From Coniella vitis (lineage: Eukaryota; Ascomycota; Sordariomycetes; Diaporthales; Schizoparmaceae), in contig WUJK01000004.1 in the NCBI GenBank assembly GCA_011317545.1, positions 1,984,001 to 2,048,000 on the forward strand: 64,000 nt of DNA, in the 5' to 3' direction. Each line of letters opens with the position of its first letter. The stretch's first letter is position 1. The notes below the pieces were generated by a model. That model had not been told where the DNA came from, made no database searches, and saw only the letters and a list, made by a program, of their open reading frames with translations. Positions 45,302-57,683 of the stretch are shown piece after piece. Both the position numbers and the translations under genes were made by a program.

Positions 45302-48090
45302 CTTGGTGTGGTGGCCTGCTTCATCCAAGTCATTTAGCATGATTTGTCCGACTCGGAACATTAACCCTATGCAGAGGACAACGTAGACAATGAGACCGAT
45401 GTGTTGTGCCCTGCCCGGTGGAAAGGTGGTGGGAACACGAAGCCCCTCCAAGTCTGGCTGCGGTGTGCTCTCGCACATAGGGCGGCTCGCCAAGCCGGCA
45501 GTTGCCAACATCGCAAGCGAGCAGCAGATGGTGACAACGGCCAGGCACAGGTCAAGACTGCGGAGGGAAACCAAATCTCGGGCGCAATATTGTACCAAGG
45601 TGCCGGAGGAGTGGGATCTCAAGATTGCTTGCTTCCGGGATGGGAAAGGATGGAGGAGTTGAGAATACCTACCTGCCAACGGCCTCTGCAAGAACTTCGA
45701 GAAACTCGTAGAGTTATCACTAGCCAGTCCCAAAAGGTCCGACGAGATCCAGATTCAACAAAAGAGCAATGTTGGAGCCTGCTACTGGTTGCTGGGTGTA
45801 TCGCGTCTGGTCAAACGGGCGACGATCGGTGGATGAGATGTTCTGTGGCAAAAAGTCGTCAAAGGCGCTGGAAGCACAGTGTAGGGTCGACAGCTTGTGT
45901 TGAAAAGGGATTGACACGAGACAATTCGCTGCTAGAGTAGGCAGGGTGGTCAGAGAGCTTCAGAGCAGAAATAAGGAGTGTGTGATATGCTCGACCCAAG
46001 GTCAGGGTCAAGGTGAAGGCGAAGGCGAAGAAAGGGCGGCAAGGCCAGGGTGTGCCCACTCCACTCAAAGCAGTAATGAGAATTCCCCCGCGGTGGAGCC
46101 TGCCTGGGCAGCCAGCCCCAAGGTTGAGGAGGGACAGCAGATGTTGCAATGGGGCAGGCAATCGATCCCTGACTTGGAGGACAAATTTGAAAGGCCAGCC
46201 AGCACATGACAATCAACCGAGATGTCGTCAGAAGGGTGCATCGTCCAACTTACATCTGTGCCGACTGCTTGGTCATGAAAGACCGCCCCAGGGAAGAGTA
46301 TTAGATGGGGTGTAGCAATGGCGCAAGGGAGAAAATGTCAAAAGCAGAAAGGTCACAGGCGGTAATGGTTGTGTTGTCATATGCCAAAAAAAATTAAGAA
46401 AAAAGGGCAATGCAGAATCAGCGAGCTGGCCAGCGGCAGTGATTTGGTGGTGGTGGTGTCGTTGAACCATCGTTGCCGCCTCCCCTGATGCTTGGGTGAA
46501 CGCATGGAACATCGGATCAGCTGTGATTTGGGGCCCGCGGTCGGGACAGATTACCTAAGCTCACCCCAGCCCCACCTGGCCTCAATCGACTGCCGGCCAA
46601 TAGGTACCAGAAGGCACCATGGAGCACTATCAAAACGAGATCTCAACCTATTACAACACCAATCTATCTGAAAAAAAAAAAAGCATCCTAGTCCGCTTAA
46701 TAGCAGGTGTCAAGTGCGTGTTCATATATTGCCATGTCTTGGTGGCCACCCCTGATCAGATAACGGTTTGTATGGAATGCTGTGTGCGCATCCAATACTG
46801 TATTGACAGCCGTAAGGCAGGGCCCGGATTACATACTTAGTAGTGCTAGTATAAGCGCCGCCAGGGGGCCTTTGGCCCAGTCACTTTAGCAGTACCATCA
46901 GGCTTGCTTTGACCTGGCTGCCTGGTTATTGTCCAGCTGGCAGCGCATTCTGTCATCATCCTTGCCCTGCACCACCACTTGTCTCCTGCCCCCGATTCTT
47001 CCTTTCCTCCTGACGAAACCCTCAATCCCTCATTTCCACCACCCCTCAACACCACCAACGGGTCCTTTTCCGATCTCGACGTCCATCCGCTCACCAGAGC
47101 CTGCGCCAACTTGAGCAGCAACCCGACTGCCATCATTTCCATCTCTTGCCGGTCACCATGTTTGCGGCACCCTTCAGAGCTGTGCGCAGCATGTGCCTGA
47201 GTGGCCCTCCAGCGGTGCACGTTGTTTGTCCCTGTTAGCGGGAGACATGCCCTAAGTGCTAGCGACCGGCCACCAATCAGTACCATTTTAGCGCTCACCA
47301 ACCCGCACCTCAATCATTAGTCACCAAAGTCACCGGACACACACCACAGCAACAGCCCCCCGCCTTTTTTCCAGGGCGATGCTCCCCTCTCGGCGCTGTA
47401 CTCTGTGGGCGCTGTTGTGCCAGCCCCGCAGGCCGCTGAAATCGACACACCGACCCCTGCTCTGTGGGAGGGTCCTCCGCTTCTTTTTGCAGGCCTGCAG
47501 CACCTCCCAATTGACTTGACCCCTGGTGCGCCATCAAGAGCTGCTGCTCTTCTCCGCCGGTCGCTGCTGTGCACTACTGCCGCAGCGATTGCTGGAATTG
47601 GATTTGGCTCTTGGTCGTTGGATTTTCCCACTCTCTCGCCTTGCTCCTCTTTTTACTCGTCCAGCAGACCACTCGACCACCACCAGCCCAAGCTACTGTT
47701 CCCTTCTTCCGTCCTCTGTGCACGTACTCGAGCAGCAGTCTTCCTTTCGTCATCCCGCCCCGTGCCTCGATTCCAGATTCATCACTTGGTCACCCGCCAG
47801 CCCTCCGCTGCTCGACTCTCTTTCTCTCTCTCTTGTCCAGACCGCCAGCCACAGCACACCAATCCGCAACACACATACGCACACAATTCTCTTGGAACCG
47901 AGTCTCCCGTCCCACAGCCACAAGAAATTACGGTCCAACCCACCTCTAACGCATACGCGCCTGCCCCCCCTCTCTTTTCTGCCCTTGAGAGAGACCCAGG
48001 TCCCAGCCTTGGCGTGTCGCGTCGTCTCGTTCTTCTCCATCTCCCCCCTCCTCCTCCTCCCTCTTCCACGACAGCCTTGGCGGGCAAGCA
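45302..48090. other. Divergent intergenic region between unknown gene and PHD gene
   Basis: A 2.8-kb stretch with no supported gene, apart from the open frame continuing upstream of the minus-strand start. The last 700 bp before 48091 are pyrimidine-rich on the + strand, typical of a fungal 5' leader for the PHD gene. Confidence 0.5.
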
Positions 48091-50201
48091 ATGGCAGGAA
48101 ACTCCCCACCAAGACGAAGCTCACGTGCTAGAACGGTTCAGACACAGTCGCAACAATCCTCTGCCGCCTCGAGTTTGTCTGGTCGTCCAGAGCGGGCCAC
48201 CAGATCGCTCAACAAGGCAGCGTCGCCTCAAAAATCCACCCCCAGCCTGTCGGACGAGCCCCCCGAGGAGTCGGGCGCAAGCACAGACGAGATTCCCACA
48301 CGTCGTCGCCGCACCCGGGCCCAAGAACACGAGCAAGAACGCGAAAGAGCTGCCTCGAACCACACTACAGTCGAGATGACGGGCGACCATGATGATATCC
48401 AGGAAGATGACGAGGCTGTCCGTTGCATCTGCGGTTTTGACGAATACCCAGGGCCCCCGCCTATGGACCAAGACAAAATACCCGCAAAGGACTCTATTGA
48501 TGTCGATTCCAATTTGACCTCCGACCTGAACGACGATGTGGCTGGCTTTTTTGTCCAATGTGACATTTGCAAGATCTGGCAGCACGGTGCCTGCGTGGGC
48601 ATCATGAGTGAGGAGGCAAGCCCTGATGAATACTTTTGTGAAGACTGTCGCAAGGACCTCCACAGGATACACATGGCCAGCAACGGGTGAGTTGGCGAGA
48701 TTCTTTTCTTCCTTTCATCTTTTCTGCCTCGGGGCGCCCTCTCTGTCCCTCCGTCGATCTCGCTGACACGATTGCATCACAAGGCAACGCTACTCACACT
48801 ATCTTCCCCTGGTACAAGACGAGCGAAAATCAACAACCCGGTCTCGATCCCCCAAAGGCAGTGACAGCAAAGATGGACGGGAGACAAGAAGTGGTCGTCA
48901 GTCCTCCCTGACACAAACATCCAAGAGGAGGTCGACTATGAACAGTCGAGATGCAGCGTACGACGAAGAAGAACAGTTGCGTCGGGCCATTGAGGCAAGC
49001 AAAGAGGAAACTATCCACGAGACCACAGAGGGCGGCCACAGGCGGACAAAGCGGGGCCGTAGCAACAGTGAAGAGTATGTTGCCCTTCCTTCAAGATTAA
49101 TCAGGGTGACGACTAAGCACCGAGAACAGAAAAACAGAATCCCTGAAGCGACAAAGGACAAAGTCCGAATCTCCCTCACCACTTGAACAAGACAATGAAC
49201 CAGACGCCGACCCGGAGGAGGCAGAGGAGGTCAATAACTCCCGAAATGGTGTTAGAAGGTCTCGGAGCGGACTAACCCGCACACAGAGCAACCAAAAAGA
49301 AAAATCAGAACGGGAAGAGCGCGAGCGCCAGCGGGCAGAGGCCGCAAAGAAACGAAACGGCCGAGCTGAACGCCGACGAGCTGACGGGAGCGCGCCCACA
49401 GCCACGGTTCTCACCAAAGGCTCGGATCTGCAAGCGGATACCGACTCGGACCCCTCGGAAGAGTTGCCATTGGCAGTACGGGCCGCAGCGCATCGAACGA
49501 TAAGCGACAAGGTGGTGACGACAACGACATTGTCTACCACAACAACAATTGTAGAGACTAAGATAGAGGCTGCTCCTACGTCAGCCCCGGAGCAACCACC
49601 CCCTTCCTCTCAGCCCTCACCAGACACTCCACCATCGGTTGCACCTGCAGCACCAGCTGCAAAACCAAGGCGGACCAAAAAGAAAGGCCGAAACCAATAC
49701 ACCAAAGACAGAGAGGCGCGTGAAGAGACATCTCCAGCACGATCCCAATCGCGAGACGTCCAGGGCCATGAAAACGGTGGTCCCACCACGCACCACCATG
49801 GCAAGGCTGAAGGCTCGTCCAAGGCGCACTCGCGGACAAAGGGTGGCTTCAACAGCAAGGTGTCCATGACTGACATGCGACGCAAAGCCCATGCTATGCT
49901 CGACTACATAACTCGCACGCAGGTCGAGATGGCAGGAGAGATCACCCCACCCGATGATGAAAGCCGCAGGCCAAGCAAGGTTGTCATGTCCGCGGGAGCA
50001 GAGTTGATTGAGACTTCTTTACCTGTTGACAAGGCACCACCGTCTCTTAGTGTCACTGCGCCGCCTTCTACCACAATCACCAATAGCACTGGTAACGGCT
50101 CAACAAATGCGCCCAAGGATTTCAAGGAGCTTACCTCAATGGAGATGATGGATCGTTTGACTAGAGATTTGGTCAAGTGGCAAAAGGAGTTTGCTTCATA
50201 A
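48091..50201 (+). CDS. CTI6: PHD-finger protein, Cti6-like (Rpd3L histone deacetylase complex)
   Basis: Exons 48091-48686, 48784-49074 and 49130-50201 give 652 residues; the 55-bp second intron is the shortest in the window. A PHD finger spans about residues 112-190: CIC, then CDIC, WQHGACVGI and YFCEDC supply the Cys4-His-Cys3 ligands. About 42 residues separate the first and second Cys pairs, longer than the usual spacing. After it come a Glu-rich coiled segment (RKEKSEREERERQRAEAAKKR region), basic patches (PRRTKKKGR), and near the C-terminus FNSKVSMTDMRRKAHAMLDYI, which looks like a conserved interaction helix. Yeast Cti6 recruits Rpd3L to chromatin via this domain arrangement. Assignment rests on PHD position and the CxC-insert pattern, so another PHD regulator is possible. 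Confidence 0.78.
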
Positions 50202-51441
50202 CAACAAAACCGTATCGTTTTGTGATTGCAAATATGGAGCAAAAATCTCATAAAGTGCGCAATGGTGTGTGTTGTGGTGACCTATATCAGGAGGGATCCA
50301 CCGCCCTTCTAGGTTTCTACAAATGTACTTGGAGGTTAGGACAAGATGCGGTTGTTCCCACAAAAAGTCATTCGTGCGGACTTTTGCTTTACTTTCTTTA
50401 TTTTTCTTTTTATTTCTTGGAAGGGAATCATGCAATGGGAGCAAGAGGCAATGCAATCAATACCATGGGATGGGATCAGATAGCAGATATACTTCTCTTC
50501 CCTGTGGTCAAGGGGACCATGGAAATATAAAGACGGTTGATACCCAAATGTGGGAATAATGATCTTTTTGGGTGCGTGGGAATTTGGGCGTTCAAGGTGG
50601 ACTTTCGAGTTCAAACATTGATGAGTGGCTCGGCTTATAGGGGTTTTTTGTTTCTACATATTTCGAAAAGCATTTGCAAGGCCTTCCTACTGTCTGTTCT
50701 CAAAAGAAGTCTACTGTCTGTACCTCCCTTTCACATCCAATCGGATACCTGGGCCCTCATAAACTGTAAGTAAATACTTGGGATTCAGGATTACCAACCG
50801 GTTTTGGAGAACGGTCACGGAGTCAACTGTACAAAGACCTTTACATCTCCAGTGGCTTGGCTTCATTGCAGTAATACATTTTCTCTTTTGGGAGTAGACC
50901 ACCTTGAAGGGCTCTGGCTCATCTCCCAGATACACCCAACGTGCCAGGACACAACATGGCAAGTTATATATGATATTATCATATAGCCAATGAGTGTAGC
51001 CTTGAAAGCAAAAGTCTTCTGGTGAGGAATGAATCTTGTTCTCAAGTTAAGTAGACCCTGCATTATGCTGCACGTAATTAAGTAAGACACTGTGGATATG
51101 TATACTGAAATATGTATACTATGTATACATATCACGGGAACTCGTGATAGGTGTAGGATCTTGATTATTTTCAGATTAACAAAATTAAAGTTAGAAGAGT
51201 AGGTGTGCTCTGAGGGTCATCTGTGGCGGCTAAGTTGTAATTTAGCTATATAGCCTTGAAGCTATCCGGATGGTTTCTCGTGCAGCCCTTCAACAAAACA
51301 TTCTGGTTACAATCGTTGATATTTGCCACCATTGCAACAATGAAGCATAAATGAAAAGTGTCAGGCACGTCAACTGCATACGCCAAGAGCAGGGTATCAT
51401 TGTTCCATTGGTGTTTTTTCGATTACGCCGCATTTTCACCT
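50202..51441. other. Convergent intergenic region
   Basis: An AT-rich stretch containing the 3' ends of the PHD and MTG1 genes. An imperfect palindrome of GTATAC/TATGTATAC elements lies at about 51095-51130. No gene supported. Confidence 0.55.
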
Positions 51442-52632
51442 TCACCTCTGTGCAGCATACCTCGCAGCAGCTCTCTCCTTCCTGTCCTCCTTGTCCCTCT
51501 TTCTTGCCTGATTCATACTCACAGGCGGCTCCAAACTCCTCCTGCGTGCCTGCGCCAGCGCTTCCGCACTCACCTCGTCGAGTACAAATCTTCCCAGCCC
51601 TCCGTTCCTCCACCGCCGAACAATCCAATCCGCTGCAGCCTCCAACGACTCCCCCGAGCCCTTGACAAGTTTCCCCGTGCGGCGGGCCACGCCCGTCAAA
51701 AATACATCCACCTCATTGGTTGGCTCGCTGCAATACTCGGCGTAGACTTTTCCGGTGGGATCGTGTAGGTTGAGGTGGTAGAGGAGGTAATCCGCCACCG
51801 TCACCCACGAAATCAGTCCATCTTTGACGCAACCCACGAGCGCCAGCTTCAGCATATTCTCTGCCTCGGGGACAAACGGCACAAACACACCGGGGGTGTC
51901 CAGTAGATAGACACCTTCCGAGTGCTCATCGGGGGGTAATATCCGCACCGGTGTGCCCAGTTTCCGCGTGACGCCCGGTTCCGCGCCTGTGCGGGCTACT
52001 TTGGCCACACCACCGCCTCGCCCATCTGCAGCAGCGCCATGGATGCGCAGCCGATTCAACAGCGTTGATTTCCCCGCATTGGGCATTCCTACGACAAGCG
52101 CGCGCAGACCGGTCAGGCTATGCTGGGAGTGCGCAACATTGCGCACTTCAGCGAGGAGGCGTTTGGTGTCGCGCGTTTCCGTCCCTGTGCCGTGAAATAG
52201 CGTGACGGTGTTGAGCTCGCGCTTGTGGAAGGCTTCGAGGGTGGCTGTGAGGTCTTTTTGGGTGATGCTGCTGTTGTCGGTGATGAGGTCGCGATGGGTG
52301 TAGACTATGATGCGGGCGCGGCCCCCGGTATTGCCCGTGAAGGAAGAAGAATTTGAGGATGGTGAGGAGAAGGGGCTGCTGTTTGAGCGCTCGCGGAAAT
52401 CGGTGTTATACATGAGAGAGGACTCGAGCACGGGATTCCACGAGGTCAAGGGCACGCGCATGTCGCGGCATTCAATGACGAGGCCGACATTGGAAAGGAC
52501 GCGGCGCATGCGGGCGAGAGCGGCATTGTGGTGGCCGAGGAAGTAGGAGCGGGTGATGGAGGAGGAAGCGTCGAAGAATTGGCGGGGTTGGAAGAGGGCG
52601 GCGGCTGCTTGGGCTTTGTTTGGAAGAGCCAT
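51442..52632 (-). CDS. MTG1: Mitochondrial ribosome-assembly GTPase MTG1 (circularly permuted)
   Basis: A single exon of 396 codons. GTPase motifs are in permuted order: the G4 equivalent THRD (about 105) precedes G1 GMPNAGKSTLLN (about 178-189), G2 within GVTRKL and G3 DTPG (about 244). This G4-G5-G1-G2-G3 order marks the YlqF/MTG1 family. The opening FFDASSSITRSYFLGHHNAALARMRRVL and ECRDMRVPLTS match MTG1 proteins. It acts at the mitochondrial inner membrane in large-subunit (54S) assembly. The C-terminus is Arg/Lys-rich, as in other ribosome-binding GTPases. The gene diverges from ETR1. Confidence 0.93.
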   Translation of the reverse strand: MALPNKAQAAAALFQPRQFFDASSSITRSYFLGHHNAALARMRRVLSNVGLVIECRDMRVPLTSWNPVLESSLMYNTDFRERSNSSPFSSPSSNSSSFTGNTGGRARIIVYTHRDLITDNSSITQKDLTATLEAFHKRELNTVTLFHGTGTETRDTKRLLAEVRNVAHSQHSLTGLRALVVGMPNAGKSTLLNRLRIHGAAADGRGGGVAKVARTGAEPGVTRKLGTPVRILPPDEHSEGVYLLDTPGVFVPFVPEAENMLKLALVGCVKDGLISWVTVADYLLYHLNLHDPTGKVYAEYCSEPTNEVDVFLTGVARRTGKLVKGSGESLEAAADWIVRRWRNGGLGRFVLDEVSAEALAQARRRSLEPPVSMNQARKRDKEDRKERAAARYAAQR

Positions 52633-53289
52633 TGCTTGTTGGTTCCGCTGTGATTATGGAGTTTTTATGAAGGTGTAGCTTTAGAATTCATGGTGCTGGT
52701 CACTGGTTTTCCCTTTGACTTGCTCGATATGAGAGTTGTGCTCATGGGTGAAGTGAGAATATTCTCAGCTAATTGGAAGAATGGATTATCAGCTTCGCCC
52801 CTTGTTGTTAGTAGATCTTCTCCGGGGTTAGATTAATGAGAAATTGTGTGACAAAGAGCCGGAAATAGTAGGAGAGTATAGAACAAATGGTTCTCATCGC
52901 AATCCGATGTAGGTGAGTGAGTGGTTCTTTGAGTCGCCGTGGACGATGAATTTGATATTGAGGGTTAGGGTCCTACTTCTCAGACGGTCTTCACATGTAC
53001 ATAAGTACCTAGCCTATGCAAGGACGCGCTGCATGCCCCGGTGGCATTCTACTACATAGTATGTACATAGTAGCGTGCAGAATTACGTCATGCCGCTGTG
53101 GGGCCGAGATGTCGTGGCCGCGGTACGTACTATGTAGCTTTTGCGAGGATACTATGTATGCATATCCATTGACCCGAGCTTGCGATTTCCAGCCACCGAA
53201 ACGAGCGCGGCCAGTCTTGCTCGGCCATCTGGTATTTCCAACGCTGCCGTCGAGCTCATCATCAAGCTGCAGGCAGAAGCAACGCAGCC
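52633..53289. promoter_or_regulatory. Shared divergent promoter of MTG1 and ETR1
   Basis: A 657-bp interval between the two start codons. It holds four TACTATGTA/TACATAGTA words (53053, 53063, 53128, 53150) and an octamer TTACGTCA at 53083-53090, which fits ATF/CREB-type bZIP sites. Co-regulation is inferred only from layout. Confidence 0.6.
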
Positions 53290-54630
53290 ATGGCATCCAT
53301 CAGACCAGCCCGCTGTTTCAATGCAGCGATTCTGCGGCCCCGATCCCCCGCTGCCATCAAGCTATCCTCGCGACCCCTCCTCGGCGCCGCCTCTGTCCGG
53401 TACAAGTCCGGTCCTTACGGCTACACTCAGGCCAAGGCGCTCGTCTTCTCCAAGCCCGGTGAGCCCGGAGATGTCCTCAGGTATGTCCTTCACTGGTTCC
53501 CGCAATGACACATGGCACAAAAAGCTAACACACAATGATTTCACAGCCTTCACACACACTCCATCTCTCCGTCCATCCCCTCCTCCGCCGTCCTCGTCCG
53601 CACCCTCGCCGCCCCCGTCAACCCAGCCGACGTGAACACAATCCAAGGCACCTACGGCGCTAAACCGACTTACACCACCGTCCTCGGCACCACAACCCCT
53701 TCCTCCGTCCCCGGCAACGAAGGCTGTCTCGAAGTCCTCTCCGTCGGGTCCGGCATCACGTCCCTCAAAAAGGGCGACTGGTGTATCCCCGCCTCCACCG
53801 GCTTCGGCACATGGCGGACCCACGCCCTCGTCGAAAACGCCGAGTCTTCCCTCCTCAAAATCGACAACCCCGAGGGCCTCACCCCTCTACAAGTCGCCAC
53901 CGTCTCCGTCAATCCCAGCAGCGCATACCGCATGCTGAAAGACTACGTCGACCTGATTGACCTGTCCGTCAAGACCTACCAGCGCGACAGCGCCACGCAA
54001 GGCGGCGCATGGTTCATCCAAAACGGCGCCAACAGCGGCGTCGGGCGCGCGGCGATTCAACTCGGCCGGCTGTGGGGCCTGCGCAGCATCAATGTCATTC
54101 GTGAGCGCGAACGCGACGCCGAAGCAACGGCGAGCCTGAAAAAGGAACTCTACGATCTGGGCGCAACAGTCGTCGTCACGGAGGCCGAGTTCATGGACCG
54201 GTGGTTTACGCAGCGGCTGAGAGAAGAGTATACCCGCGGAGGCAAAGACCCGCTGATGCTAGGCCTCAATTGTGTGGGTGGCAAGAGCGCAACGGCCATG
54301 GCGAGATGCTTGAGTGAGAGCGGAACGCTGGTAACATACGGCGCCATGTCCAAGCAGCCTGTGATGCTGCCGACGGGGTTACTGATTTTTAAGGACCTGC
54401 GCTTCAAGGGGTTCTGGCTGAGTCGCTGGGCGAATGCAGACCGCAACGCCAAGAAGCAGACGGTCGAAGAGATTTTGGGCTTGATTCGGGATGGTAAGTT
54501 CAAGGATGCGCCGGTGCAAGAGGTCAAGTGGGATTGGGAAACCGAGGACAAGGTGCTCAAGGAGGCCGTGCAGGGCACGCTAGGTGGGTTCCGAGCTGGT
54601 AAGGGCGTCTTCATGTTTGGTGACACATAA
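53290..54630 (+). CDS. ETR1: Mitochondrial trans-2-enoyl-CoA/ACP reductase
   Basis: Exons 53290-53480 and 53547-54630 give 424 residues. The Arg/Ala/Ser-rich N-terminus up to VRYKSGPYGYTQ looks like a mitochondrial presequence. The MDR-fold hallmarks are APVNPADVNTIQGTYG with the family Tyr, PGNEGCLEV, the NADPH motif NGANSGVGRAAIQL and GLNCVGGKSATAMAR. It reduces trans-2-enoyl-ACP in mitochondrial type II fatty-acid synthesis, which feeds lipoic-acid production. Length is in the usual range of fungal Etr1. Its gene converges on VPS34 with 211 bp between stops. Confidence 0.95.
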
Positions 54631-54841
54631 GATGGCTTTCTCGTCGAAGTAAGAGGACTTGAGCAAAGAAGGTAAAGGAAGCGAGCCATGTATATTATCT
54701 GGCCCTACAGATGCTGTATGGGTATCACTAAAGACTCCGGCAAATCCAGCATTCACTCCAAAACCCTCCCACAACACCCCGCTCTATGAAAAATCGTCTA
54801 TTTCTTTTGGTGTGTATAGCCTACCAAAGCATGTACACGAA

Positions 54842-57683
54842 CTAAGCCCTAAACGCCTGCGTCATGGCATGGAATCGATCAATCATGACGCCTGAAAAGG
54901 CGTAAAGATTATCATCAATCACTCTTGCCAAATGGCGTAGCGCGTTTTCCTCGTTGAGTTCAAGCTGCAGCCTCTCCTTGACTTTGACGACCGCCTTGTC
55001 CGGCTCCAGACGAATGTCGGGAATGTTGGCATCCACCATCAGACTAAACAAGTTGAGGATCAAACTGCTCGACTTGCGGAGCGCAGAGTATGCCAGGAAA
55101 CAGTACTGCTTAAACTGCTTATACTGCTCACTGTTGGTCCCACCCATGGCATCCAGCATTTCATTCGAGATCTTCATGGCTGGCGCAAAGGGCTTGGGGT
55201 CGCGTCCTAAGATGAAGCCAAAGTCGGCGTGGAAAAAGTGGCCGTCTGGTGCGAGCAACAAGTTATCCAAATGCCGGTCGCCGACTCCCAGGATATATGT
55301 AATCACACAGTAGCCTGCGCACGATTTGACAAACGCATCCATGGCCTCTTTGCGCACACCGAGCGGCGCCTTATCATCTGGGTTGTTTTGCTTGAGATAC
55401 GTCAGGGCTACAGGGCCCTTGTTCTTGTACTTGGTCACAATCGCCTGCAGAGGCATGGACGGAATGAACTGCGAAAGACCTGCGCTCGTGCTCGTGGCAA
55501 GGATCTTATACGGCGTCAGCTTCAAGTCGAGGTTCTCCTTTTGCAGAAGCTGATCGAACAGTGTGATGATCTGGACAACGAGCTGGTCCTGGCGCAAATC
55601 GTCTCCAGTCTTGAAAATGACAGGGTACGTAGAGCCCGTCGTCGTCTTGAACGACACCTTGATGGGGTGCAACGATGACTTGAAGACGACTGTCTCCTGA
55701 GGAGCCACACCGACGATTTTGATAGTCGGGTCCAAGGGCAGAGGCAGGGGCGGGTCAATGTTGACAAGCTCGTTTTTGGGGTCTGCCAGGAACTGCTTGA
55801 CCCGGTCCGTCCTCCTGGGAACCGTCTCGTTCGACTGCTTGATCTCTGTGGAGATTTTGGACAGGATGGCAATCCACTCAGCCTGTCGCAACAACACTTT
55901 TCGTGTCTCATGCCCATCAACTTGCTTCACAAGCTCAGTCATGAAATCGTATGCGATCTTTTGGAACATTTTCCTCACGTGTGGGGGCTGCTCATCGCTG
56001 GTGTCGTCGCATTCAACCATGACATACCAGTAGAAATAATTGCCAAGGATAAAGTTGTTGACGGCGCGGTTGATGAGGAACCTGGCAAGTGAAGAGCCCT
56101 GTGTCGCATCCTGATTCGAGTCGGTTGATATCTGCTCAAACTTGAGTGCCTGCACGAGCTGCAACAGGTACAGCAAGAGCTCATCGTCATCTGCCTTGTG
56201 CAGCCGCTCCACAGCATACGCCCTGACGGCAGCATTGTCGAAGGTCGGGCCAAGCAGCTCCAGGGCATCGTCCACATCCACGTCAGTCCACTTTGTGAGG
56301 ACTTGGACCGCCTGCCTAGACTCGCTCTGGTCAGACCAATTGACCGACTTGACAAATTTCGTCAAGGCGCGCTTGTCGCGGGTCAAGTGGTACCGGAATT
56401 TCCACACCAGATCCTTTTCTTCTGGGGATAGCGTCTGGGTCGGTGAGTATTCGAGAATATTGTTGAGCTCGTCTCGCGTCTTGGCATTTGGCTTCAGGTC
56501 TTTATCCATGATACCGTGCCTGTGCTGACTCCTGACAAGCCTTCTGTGTTTGCTCTCCGCTGGGTTGTCGCGCTGGCCAACTTCTGGATCGTACACTCCG
56601 ATCAAGTGGCCACCTACCCCGTCTGAGTCGCCCACACCGTTGATTCCAGGGCCAAACATTACTTCTGGTGGTGGCTTCAGCTGGATGTTGGATTGAGAGG
56701 CCGACAAGTGCTGCAGCGATGATACTGGGGGTGGCGGGTACTCGTGATCCGCGAAAACGACAGGAAAGTCAAAGCGAGGCAGTTCCAGATTCAGCGTGAA
56801 CTTGGAAGGCCCTGAATTCTGCTCCACACCAGCCTCGCGCTCAGTGAGCTCCCCGTTGTTTTTATCCTTTTCCAGCTCCCTGTGCGCTCGCGCCCTCTCG
56901 AGATTCTTGACTGAGGCCTTCGCCACCTGTTGATTGCGCTTCTCGAATCCCCTGAACACGAGCTGATCGAGCCAGTCCACCTTGGGTATCTCGCCCATCT
57001 CGTGCTTCTTAAATAGCGCCTCCATGCGGTCCATCTCCTCGGCATCCTCGTCGACGACAACGGCTGTTGCCTCGACGTTCCTGCCTGCGCGTTTCTTGCC
57101 GGGTTTGGAGGGCGTGGTGGTATTGTCGTTGCCGTCTGCTAGTTTGTGCCGGTGAACGTGGCACTTTTGGCGGCCCTTTTGGATTTGGTTGTCCTTGTCG
57201 AAGATGGGCAGCGTCGTGCCGCCAAAGGGGATGGCGTGGCCCTGGGCATTCGTGCCCCCTGTTGGTGATAGGTCCCATATTGTTATGGCAAGATATGAGT
57301 TGATGGGTAGGGTCGAGTAGTCGATAGGTAGCGTCAGCCACTCATTCCACCGCCTCTCCGTGCGGAAGGCCTTGTAGGATGTCTGGACGGGAACCGTCAA
57401 GGGTTTTGACCCTGCCCAGACCTGGACGGTGACGTAAAGATCGGAATGGGGACTCGTATTGGATCCAATGTGGCGGAGCTCAGGCTTCTCGAGAAGTGTT
57501 GAGAAGAGGAGTGGTGTCTCGTCGCCTTCTAAGTTGATTCTGGGAAGAGACAAAGATCAACACCAACGTTGCGCAGGTAAGGACGGTGTGTGTGTCTTCG
57601 ATCGCATTCTTAGACTGGACTTACATGCGGACCTTGACGGGGTAGCGCACAGCATCTGAGCTTGCAAACGAGAATGGCTCCAT
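54842..57683 (-). CDS. VPS34: Class III phosphatidylinositol 3-kinase Vps34
   Basis: Exons 57683-57625 and 57539-54842 give 918 residues. The start MEPFSFASSDAVRYPVKVR joins INLEGDETPLLFS in phase and matches the short first exon of fungal Vps34. The C2 domain follows (PELRHIGSNTSPHSDLYVTVQVW, then YLAITIWDLSPTGG). The helical PIK domain spans about residues 370-560, including FRYHLTRDKRALTKFVKSVNW. The kinase domain begins near 620 with KTGDDLRQDQLVVQ (about 666), catalytic GVGDRHLDNLL (about 771) and HADFGFILG (about 790), ending with the amphipathic FHAMTQAFRA needed for lipid binding in this family. It makes PtdIns3P on endosomes and autophagosomes with Vps15 and Vps30. A Lys/Glu-rich insert of about 100 residues sits between C2 and helical parts. 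Confidence 0.96.

Noticed and set aside
47405..48379. 324-codon + strand frame overlapping the start of the PHD gene
   Set aside because: It runs in another frame through pyrimidine-rich leader sequence and into the clear PHD coding exon; its Ser/Pro composition reflects the CT-rich DNA.
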